DNA from: SUG1106 sp964651095 | GTDB taxonomy: Bacteria > Bacillota > Clostridia > Peptostreptococcales > Anaerovoracaceae | Direction of reading: 5' to 3' | NCBI GenBank assembly: GCA_964651095.1 | Contig: CAZYWO010000054.1 | Location: 1 to 12,430 of the forward strand | DNA length: 12,430 bases | Shown: one piece after another, positions 7,209 to 12,430 of the stretch | Numbering within the stretch: position 1 is the stretch's first letter | How the letters are laid out: every line of letters starts with the position of its first letter | The notes under the pieces: generated by a model | The model's database searches: none | What the model was told of the DNA's origin: nothing | What the model saw: only the letters and a program-made list of their open reading frames with translations | Translations under genes and position numbers: made by a program

Positions 7209-8366
7209 ATGGATGTAATAGATAAAGAAAAATATATAAATGAAGCTGCAAGGAGCTTTGAAATCATTCTAAGAGAACAGCTTCAAAGGACTGAGCGCAT
7301 GTCCCAGTCCTTAGAGCCGAAAGATTTTACCAAACTGAATAATATTGTAGTCGGATTATGCGGAGGAGACGGTATAGGGCCGATTATAATGAGAGAAGCC
7401 AAAAAACTTCTGGAAGTTCTTTTGGAGGAAGAAATAATCAGTGGGAAAATAGTTTTAAAGGAGATTGAGGGGCTGACGATTGAGAACAGATTGAAAAAAA
7501 ATCAGCCTGTTCCCGATGAAGTGCTTGAGGAAATTAAATCCTGCGATGTAATTCTCAAGGGACCGACTACCACGCCAAAAGGCGGAACTATGGAGAGCGC
7601 CAACGTTACACTACGCAGAGAATTGGACCTCTATGCCAATGTAAGACCTGTGTCGGTGCCGTCAGAGGGCATAGACTGGATTTTTTACAGAGAAAATACA
7701 GAAGGCGAGTATGTTCTTGGAAGCCGGGGAATTGAAATACCGGATATTCTGTCGATGGATTTTAAGGTAACAACCGGCATGGGTACAAGACGTATAGCCA
7801 GAGCCGCTTTCGAGTATGCAAAAGCAAACGGAAAAGATAAAGTTGCAGTGGTTACCAAAGCTAATATAATGAAAAAGACAGATGGATATTTCGTAAAGAT
7901 TTGCCACGAAGTTGCCAAAGATTATCCGGATATTACAGTGGATGACTGGTACATAGACATTATGGCTGCCAACCTTGTTAATAAAAATATACGAAATCAG
8001 TTTCAAGTATTTGTGCTTCCCAATCTGTACGGAGATATCATTACAGATGAGGCCGCAGAAATTCAAGGCGGTGTAGGAACTGCGGGAAGCGCCAATATAG
8101 GAGATAGATACGCTATGTTTGAAGCCATTCACGGTTCAGCGCCTAGAATGGTGGAGGAAGGCCTGAGTGAGTATGCTAATCCTTCCAGCATTTTTAAAGC
8201 GGTCGAAATGATGGTAAGACATATAGGTTTAACAGAAAAAGCCGACAGATTGGCAGAGGTTCTTTACATCTGCAACGAAAAGGAAAAAAGAGTGGTTGTA
8301 ACGGGGACCTCAGACGGAGCAAGATGCAGTGATTTCAGCGATTATGTTATTGGTATGTTAGTATAG
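7209..8366 (+). CDS. icd: Isocitrate dehydrogenase (isocitrate/isopropylmalate family)
   Basis: This 385-residue beta-decarboxylating dehydrogenase converts isocitrate to 2-oxoglutarate and CO2. Substrate-site residues include Ser130, Asn132 and Arg136 (SANVTLRREL), Arg146, Tyr168 or nearby in RENTEGEY, Lys217, and the metal-binding Asp250, Asp276 and Asp280 (NLYGDIITDEAA). The cofactor loop reads HGSAPRM, with Arg-Met where NAD enzymes usually have Asp-Ile and E. coli NADP enzyme has Lys-Tyr, so cofactor choice is unclear. There is an N-terminal extension of about 45 residues. The annotated ATG is one base after the aconitase stop but has a weak ribosome site; an internal ATG at 7299 has AAAGGA eight bases upstream and would give 355 residues. 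Operon position supports isocitrate over isopropylmalate. Confidence 0.88.
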   Translation: MDVIDKEKYINEAARSFEIILREQLQRTERMSQSLEPKDFTKLNNIVVGLCGGDGIGPIIMREAKKLLEVLLEEEIISGKIVLKEIEGLTIENRLKKNQPVPDEVLEEIKSCDVILKGPTTTPKGGTMESANVTLRRELDLYANVRPVSVPSEGIDWIFYRENTEGEYVLGSRGIEIPDILSMDFKVTTGMGTRRIARAAFEYAKANGKDKVAVVTKANIMKKTDGYFVKICHEVAKDYPDITVDDWYIDIMAANLVNKNIRNQFQVFVLPNLYGDIITDEAAEIQGGVGTAGSANIGDRYAMFEAIHGSAPRMVEEGLSEYANPSSIFKAVEMMVRHIGLTEKADRLAEVLYICNEKEKRVVVTGTSDGARCSDFSDYVIGMLV

Positions 8367-8411
8367 TGGCGGCATAAGGGCTTAAAATATAACTTGCTTG
8401 AGAACTTTTCC

Positions 8412-8446
8412 TTTAAAAATATAGAAAAAACATATATTATTTTTAA
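8412..8446 (+). terminator. Weak AT-only hairpin after icd
   Basis: TTTAAAAATATA (8412-8423) can pair with TATATTATTTTTAAA (8432-8446) leaving a three-base bulge. The stem has no G-C pair, so it would be a weak terminator at best. It is the only candidate in the 185-base gap between icd and yedF, so read-through into yedF is possible. Confidence 0.25.
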
Positions 8447-8465
8447 ATTGGATTGAAAAGAATAA

Positions 8466-8495
8466 TTGGACTTTGCTGTATGTAAAAACTATGAT
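8466..8495 (+). promoter_or_regulatory. Possible promoter of yedF
   Basis: TTGGAC (8466-8471) and TATGAT (8490-8495) are 18 bases apart, each matching the vegetative consensus at four or five positions. The region is AT-rich, so a chance match is possible. Confidence 0.4.
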
Positions 8496-8551
8496 TATAT
8501 AAGTAGGATATAGAAAATAGTATAAAATTTACATAAACAGGAGGTAAAATA

Positions 8552-9163
8552 ATGGCTAGTATCGTTGTAAATGCTGTTGGAAAGCAGTGTCCGATTCCGG
8601 TTGTCATGACAACCAAAGAACTTAACGCAGTTACAGAAGCGGGAACAGTAGAAGTGCATGTTGATAATGAAGTAGCAGTTCAGAATCTTCTTCGTCTGGC
8701 TTCCAGCAAGAACTTAGAAGCTAAAAGTGAAAAAACCGATGAAAATCATTTTGTAATCACAATCACGGTTACAGGACCGGTGGAAGAAACTAAGGAAGAA
8801 GATTTATCATGCGGTATAGACAGGAGAGAGAACACAGTAGTTGTAATAAGCTCCGATAGAATGGGCGACGGTAACGATGAACTTGGAAAAGTGCTTATCA
8901 AAGGTTTTATTTATGCGCTTACTCAGTTAGAAACGCTGCCTAAGACAATTATTTTCTATAATGGAGGAGCAACTATTCCTATTGAGGGTTCAGTTTCTCT
9001 GGAGGATCTTAAGACTATGGAGGCTCAAGGCGTGGAAATTATTACATGCGGTACATGCCTTGATTACTATAACTTAAAGGACAAGTTGGCTGTAGGTTCA
9101 ATTACCAATATGTATACTATTGTTGAAACAATCAGCAACGCTACAAAGGTTATTAAGCCATAA
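8552..9163 (+). CDS. yedF: Sulfurtransferase-like selenium metabolism protein YedF
   Basis: The 203-residue protein has two domains. The N-terminal TusA/SirA-like domain (about 1-75) carries the CPIP motif with the expected active Cys13. The C-terminal DsrE/DsrF-like domain (about 90-200) contains SSDRMGDGNDELG (100-112) and the cysteine pair TCGTC (165-169); Cys87 precedes it. This layout matches the YedF family, which co-occurs with selenium-utilisation genes; the exact reaction is not established, and a carrier or transfer role for reduced selenium or sulfur is presumed. AGGAGGT (8539-8545) lies six bases before ATG. The DUF3343 gene follows after nine bases. No selD, selA or selenoprotein gene is in the window. 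Confidence 0.85.
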   Translation: MASIVVNAVGKQCPIPVVMTTKELNAVTEAGTVEVHVDNEVAVQNLLRLASSKNLEAKSEKTDENHFVITITVTGPVEETKEEDLSCGIDRRENTVVVISSDRMGDGNDELGKVLIKGFIYALTQLETLPKTIIFYNGGATIPIEGSVSLEDLKTMEAQGVEIITCGTCLDYYNLKDKLAVGSITNMYTIVETISNATKVIKP

Positions 9164-9172
9164 ATTTTAATT

Positions 9173-9409
9173 ATGTTAGAAAAGACTTTAAAACAGGTAA
9201 TTACCTTTAACTCTACCACGGATGCAATAGCCTTTGAAAAGGCATGTAAGGAAAATGATATACCGGGGAGATTAATTCCCGTACCCAGAGCGATTTCAGC
9301 AGGATGTGGGATATGCTGGTCTGTATCGATGGCGGATAGGGAAAAGGTAAAAAGCTTCATGGAGAATTCCAAGCTTAAAAGCTCAGGGATATATGAAATG
9401 GTGCTGTAA
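9173..9409 (+). CDS. DUF3343 family protein, putative Se/S carrier partner of YedF
   Basis: This 78-residue protein has the short DUF3343 form, ending its conserved core with PVPRAISAGCGICW (36-49) and a cysteine pair at 45 and 48. Family members are commonly found next to yedF and are presumed to bind or pass on selenium or sulfur; no reaction is proven. The gene is in the same reading frame as yedF, nine bases after its TAA, and has no recognisable ribosome binding site (the nearest AAAGG is more than 20 bases away). Translation probably depends on ribosomes ending at yedF. No other ATG, GTG or TTG start fits upstream. Confidence 0.75.
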   Translation: MLEKTLKQVITFNSTTDAIAFEKACKENDIPGRLIPVPRAISAGCGICWSVSMADREKVKSFMENSKLKSSGIYEMVL

Positions 9410-9410
9410 C

Positions 9411-9435
9411 GATAGACAAAAAGATAGACAAAAAA
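9411..9435. repeat. Short tandem repeat GATAGACAAAAA x2
   Basis: The 12-base unit occurs at 9411-9422 and 9423-9434 immediately after the DUF3343 stop codon. It is a simple local duplication with no evident function. Confidence 0.7.
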
Positions 9436-9439
9436 TAAG

Positions 9440-9475
9440 CAAGGCTCTCAGCAATGACTGAAAGCCTTGTTTTTT
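9440..9475. terminator. Bidirectional intrinsic terminator between convergent genes
   Basis: A 12-bp stem with one C-A mismatch (9440-9451 with 9458-9469, loop CAATGA) is followed by six T on the plus strand. On the minus strand the same hairpin is followed by CTTATTTTTTG. It lies between the DUF3343 stop and the stop of the convergent minus-strand gene, and so can serve both. Confidence 0.85.
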
Positions 9476-9482
9476 CATGACC

Positions 9483-10562
9483 CTATCTTCTCGGTTGAGG
9501 TCTTCTTTGACGATGACTGTTATTGCTGTCATCGCAGCAAGGATCGCATGGATCGCATGGATCGCATGGGTCGCAGCTATTGCAGGAATTATTTGAATTT
9601 CCCGAGCCGCAGACATTGCAGCCACAGTCGTCGTCAGTGTCCTGAGCGATTTCCCCGCAATTTTTAATGGTATCAGAAGATTTAATCTGATTAGGGAAAA
9701 GAGTAGGGAATGTTGTGCATACAGCGTTCTGCTGTGATGCTACCTGAACAAAACCTGTTGAAAGTACACAGATTTGAACAGGTACTACTATTTTCTTTTC
9801 GCATGTTGCACAAATTGCGATGATTAAATTACCTGATACAGAACCATCTGATCCAATACAAAGGTCCCGGCCATAGTTGTTAGTGGCAAGCCTTGCTTCG
9901 CAAGCAGAGTTGCAGAACTCTGTAAATCTTGGAAGAAAAGCTGTGTCGATAGTCGATGGCATACAAATTTCAAAGAAGTTGGTAAGTACCAGCGGCTGAT
10001 TTTCATCTGCAATTTTTACATTTGTACATATAGTGAAAACGCTTTCATTATTGCAACTGTCACAAAGAAGAAGATCGAGTTCAATTATTACATTACCTGT
10101 GATTGATATGTTCTGTGTACCGAAAATAGGTGTTCCCATACACTTGTCGTCGCAGGATGAAGTGTCCGCATAAAGAAGTTTTTCTGAAAAAGTTCCATCT
10201 GCGCCTATTACGGTAAGTTCCTCGCCGGCATTGTTTTTTAAGAATGTGGCACCGGAAATACTGGTATTCACATCAAGTTTTAAATTCGTAGGATCGTCTA
10301 CGTTGTCAGGATTAAAGCTCCGCTTACATCTAATATCTATTACTCGTTTAACTCTGTGTCCCTGAGGAATACAAGGATTAAAGCACTGATTCTGAACGGT
10401 TTTCATACCTTGAAGGTTGAAAAGCACTGCATCGTACACTTTCTGCACATAAATAGGTTCAGTTACAACGCTTGATAAATCTCCATTGAATTCACAAAGG
10501 ACGTTGGCGTTACAGCAATTTTGATAGAGGTCTTGGGATACTCTTCCACCAAAGCAGCTCAT
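9483..10562 (-). CDS. Cysteine-rich protein of unknown function, possible spore coat or exosporium protein
   Basis: The 359-residue protein contains 31 cysteines (8.6%), has no signal peptide or membrane segment, and resembles uncharacterised proteins of spore-forming Clostridia. Two related modules are visible: SITGNVII...CDSC...IC (153-179) and SVSGNLII...CATC...IC (241-265), suggesting an internal duplication. The tail is rich in Asn, Ser and Cys, contains C-DPC-DPC-DPC-DPC-C (330-343), and ends in a basic segment HRQRRPQPRR. AAGGAGGT sits six bases before ATG (10576-10569 on the minus strand). A CATANNNTA -10 box with AACA 16 bases further upstream fits mother-cell sigma-K promoters, which points to a spore-surface role cross-linked through disulfides. 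That role is inference. It is monocistronic, between a bidirectional terminator and a divergent gene. Confidence 0.8.
   Translation of the reverse strand: MSCFGGRVSQDLYQNCCNANVLCEFNGDLSSVVTEPIYVQKVYDAVLFNLQGMKTVQNQCFNPCIPQGHRVKRVIDIRCKRSFNPDNVDDPTNLKLDVNTSISGATFLKNNAGEELTVIGADGTFSEKLLYADTSSCDDKCMGTPIFGTQNISITGNVIIELDLLLCDSCNNESVFTICTNVKIADENQPLVLTNFFEICMPSTIDTAFLPRFTEFCNSACEARLATNNYGRDLCIGSDGSVSGNLIIAICATCEKKIVVPVQICVLSTGFVQVASQQNAVCTTFPTLFPNQIKSSDTIKNCGEIAQDTDDDCGCNVCGSGNSNNSCNSCDPCDPCDPCDPCCDDSNNSHRQRRPQPRR
9541..9576 (-). repeat. 9-bp tandem repeat encoding the Asp-Pro-Cys tail
   Basis: GGATCGCAT occurs three times without change (9541-9567) and once degenerate as GGGTCGCAG (9568-9576). 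On the minus strand it encodes repeated Cys-Asp-Pro. The unit is a multiple of three, so copy-number change by slippage keeps the frame and would vary tail length between strains. Confidence 0.9.
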
Positions 10563-10600
10563 AAATATACCTCCTTAAATAGTCCAATATCTTTCTTTGA

Positions 10601-10629
10601 TAGTATATGAATTTTTGAAAAAGTGTGTT
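10601..10629 (-). promoter_or_regulatory. Sigma-K-like sporulation promoter of the cysteine-rich gene
   Basis: On the minus strand, AACA (10629-10626), a 16-base spacer and CATATACTA (10609-10601) match the -35 and CATANNNTA -10 pattern of mother-cell sigma-K promoters. Sigma-E has a similar -10. The start codon lies about 40 bases from the -10 box. The motif is short, so support comes mainly from the agreement with the encoded protein type. Confidence 0.45.
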
Positions 10630-10634
10630 ACAAT
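10626..10634 (+). promoter_or_regulatory. Possible extended -10 promoter of the M16 protease gene
   Basis: TGTTACAAT matches the extended -10 form (TGN followed by TACAAT) about 40 bases before the protease start. No good -35 box is present. It overlaps the -35 part of the divergent sigma-K-like promoter, so the two could exclude each other. Confidence 0.35.
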
Positions 10635-10676
10635 TAAATCTATTCAACATTGATAAACTGAAGGGAGTATTAGTAA

Positions 10677-11933
10677 ATGAGTAAAATTATTATAAGAAAT
10701 TTGGATTGCGGAATCAGAGTTATCATGGAGAAGATTGACTATGTACAGTCTGCGGCTTTCGGCATTTGGGTAAAAGCAGGAGCAATATATGAAACTCCGG
10801 CAAATTCAGGCGTGTCACATTTTATCGAACATATGATGTTTAAAGGCACCGAAAAAAGAAATGCCAGACAAATTGCAGAAGATATAGATAAAATCGGCGG
10901 TCAGATTAACGCTTTTACAGGAAAAGAAGCTACATGCTATTATGTAAAAACCATCGCGGCAAATCTCGAAACAGGCGCTGATGTAATTCTGGATATGCTG
11001 AATAATTCAGTATTCGATAAACATGAGATGACTAAGGAACGAAAGGTTATATGCGAAGAAATAAAAATGATTGAAGATCAACCTGATGATTTAGCTCACG
11101 ATGCGGTTTTGGAACTGCTATTCAAGGGGAACCCTCTTGGAAAGAGTATCATCGGCACTCCGACTTCGCTTAAAGGAATAAGCAGAAATGTAATGGTAGA
11201 ATACAAAGAAAGGGAATATACTAAGGACTCAATGGTAGTATCCGTAGCCGGAAACTTTGATGAGGATAGATTCTGCAATTTCCTTGAAGATAAATTTTCC
11301 AATATAAAAGAATCCAAAAGCATAGAAAAGACGGAACTTAAACCGTATAAAAAATCTTTTAAGGTTATTGTAAAGGACATTCAGCAGTCTCATATCTGTC
11401 TTGCAACTAAAGGATTACCGCTTAATGACGGCAGATACTATGCCTTTTCTCTTCTTAACAACGTAATGGGCGGCAGCATGAGTTCGAGACTTTTCCAGAA
11501 TATCAGAGAAGAAAAAGGATTGGCGTACAGCGTATTTTCCATGGCAAGCTCATTCAGCAGCGATGGTTATTTTAACATCTACGCAGGAGTGGGACACGAC
11601 AAGATAAAAGACGCCCTTTTAGGTATCCAAGAAGAACTGGAGATTTTGAAGAAAGACGGAATAACTGAAGAAGAACTTAGCATGGCTAAAGAACAGATGA
11701 AATCAAGCTACATATTCGGACAGGAAAACGTAGCAAGCCGAATGTTCGCCAACGGCAAGAATTTAGCTCTTATAAACTGCGTTTTACCGCCGGAAGAAGT
11801 AATCGAAGAAATAGATAAAGTTACTATGGAAGACATCGACGAGGTTAAACATATGATTTGTGATTTATCATCATATACGGGAGTTGCGGTAACAGATAAA
11901 CGTTTTGATTGGAAACGAGTTTGGAAATGGTAA
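10677..11933 (+). CDS. M16-family zinc metallopeptidase (MlpA/YmxG-like)
   Basis: The 418-residue protein is a pitrilysin/insulinase-family protease related to mitochondrial processing peptidase beta. The inverted zinc motif is HFIEH (48-52, ligands His48 and His52, base Glu51), and the third ligand Glu128 is exactly 76 residues after His52, as in the family. The second, inactive M16 domain occupies roughly 165-400, with SSRLFQNIREEKGLAYSV carrying the substrate-binding Arg/Tyr region. It is cytoplasmic, with no signal peptide. AAGGGAG (10661-10667) lies nine bases before ATG. In many Firmicutes the gene sits near pnp and dut, and dut follows here. The physiological substrate is unknown. Confidence 0.92.
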   Translation: MSKIIIRNLDCGIRVIMEKIDYVQSAAFGIWVKAGAIYETPANSGVSHFIEHMMFKGTEKRNARQIAEDIDKIGGQINAFTGKEATCYYVKTIAANLETGADVILDMLNNSVFDKHEMTKERKVICEEIKMIEDQPDDLAHDAVLELLFKGNPLGKSIIGTPTSLKGISRNVMVEYKEREYTKDSMVVSVAGNFDEDRFCNFLEDKFSNIKESKSIEKTELKPYKKSFKVIVKDIQQSHICLATKGLPLNDGRYYAFSLLNNVMGGSMSSRLFQNIREEKGLAYSVFSMASSFSSDGYFNIYAGVGHDKIKDALLGIQEELEILKKDGITEEELSMAKEQMKSSYIFGQENVASRMFANGKNLALINCVLPPEEVIEEIDKVTMEDIDEVKHMICDLSSYTGVAVTDKRFDWKRVWKW

Positions 11934-11953
11934 AAGAGGGGAATAGAAACGTT

Positions 11954-12397
11954 ATGAAACAAGATTTAAAAATAAATGTAGTAAGTAAAAGTGGAAATAT
12001 GCCTCAGTATTCCACGGAAGGTTCGTCGGGAGCAGATATCAGAGCATATCTTGACGAGCCTATTACTCTCATGCCGGGCGAAAGAAGACTTATACCTACG
12101 GGGCTTTATGTGGAGCTTCCGCCGGGAATTGAAGCTCAGATAAGAGCAAGGTCAGGTCTTGCAATAAAATACGGCGTAGGGCTTGTTAACGGCGTAGGAA
12201 CAGTGGACAGCGATTACCGGGGAGAATGGAATATTCCAATGATAAATTGGGGGCAGGAACCGTATACTATACACGATGGACAGCGTATTGCGCAAGTTGT
12301 CTTTGCCGCATATATTCAGGCAGAGTTTAAACCGGCAGATGAAATAAACGATACCGAAAGAGGCGCAGGAGGCTTTGGACATACGGGACTGGAATAG
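11954..12397 (+). CDS. dut: Deoxyuridine 5'-triphosphate nucleotidohydrolase (dUTPase)
   Basis: With the start at 11954 the protein has 147 residues, the usual length of trimeric dUTPases. It hydrolyses dUTP to dUMP and pyrophosphate, keeping uracil out of DNA and supplying dTMP synthesis. All five motifs are present: SSGADIRA (24-31), RARSGLA (64-70), NGVGTVDSDYRGEW (79-92), DGQRIAQVVF (108-117) and ERGAGGFGHTG (135-145). An upstream in-frame ATG at 11909 would add 15 residues, but these overlap the protease gene and do not fit the family. The start at 11954 follows GAGGGG (11936-11941) by 12 bases and leaves a 20-base gap after the protease, with which it probably shares a transcript. Confidence 0.95.
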   Translation: MKQDLKINVVSKSGNMPQYSTEGSSGADIRAYLDEPITLMPGERRLIPTGLYVELPPGIEAQIRARSGLAIKYGVGLVNGVGTVDSDYRGEWNIPMINWGQEPYTIHDGQRIAQVVFAAYIQAEFKPADEINDTERGAGGFGHTGLE

Positions 12398-12430
12398 ACA
12401 ATTATGACAATTAAACTATATGTATTATAA

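Noticed and set aside
7662..8132. 156-residue minus-strand open frame inside icd
   Set aside because: It lies wholly within a well-supported gene, has no ribosome site or recognisable motif, and its cysteine- and tyrosine-rich composition is typical of antisense frames.
9467..9667. 66-residue plus-strand open frame with a DRM repeat
   Set aside because: It is the antisense reading of the Cys-Asp-Pro repeat of the minus-strand gene, with no ribosome binding site.
11909..11953. Longer dUTPase start at 11909
   Set aside because: The extra 15 residues overlap the protease gene, are not part of the dUTPase fold, and there is a suitable start after the protease stop codon.

Overview
The window is typical chromosomal DNA of an anaerobic low-GC Firmicute, most likely a member of the Clostridia. 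The evidence is AT-rich intergenic DNA, strong AGGAGG-type ribosome binding sites, ferredoxin-dependent 2-oxoacid metabolism, a citrate synthase of the Re type, and a candidate sporulation promoter. I cannot place it to genus from sequence alone.

Layout. (1) Positions 1-276 are non-coding. They hold two copies of a 57-bp-period hairpin repeat, a perfect 21-bp inverted repeat and a promoter. (2) Positions 277-2966 are a tightly packed four-gene operon for a ferredoxin-dependent 2-oxoacid oxidoreductase (delta, alpha, beta, gamma; korDABC-like), closed by a hairpin terminator. (3) Positions 3208-8366 follow a near-consensus promoter and encode Re-citrate synthase, a GntR/FCD regulator, aconitase and isocitrate dehydrogenase. 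(4) Positions 8552-9409 encode YedF and a DUF3343 protein, a pair known from selenium metabolism gene neighbourhoods. (5) A bidirectional terminator separates these from a convergent gene on the minus strand (9483-10562). It encodes a 359-residue protein with 31 cysteines and a (DPC)n tail, preceded by a sigma-K-like promoter. (6) Divergent from it, 10677-12397 encodes an M16 zinc protease and dUTPase.

How they work together: regions 2 and 3 together encode the oxidative half of the TCA cycle. Acetyl-CoA plus oxaloacetate go to citrate, isocitrate, 2-oxoglutarate and, if the oxidoreductase uses 2-oxoglutarate, succinyl-CoA with reduced ferredoxin. In fermentative clostridia this branch normally supplies glutamate. 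The GntR gene lies inside the operon and is the obvious candidate regulator; both operons carry a similar TTTTTGT/AAAATG element just upstream of the -35 box.

Most worth a second look are the hairpin repeats at the left edge, whose base pairing points to a minus-strand RNA, the cysteine-rich putative spore protein, the candidate shared operator of the two TCA operons, and the in-frame, SD-less junction between yedF and its partner.
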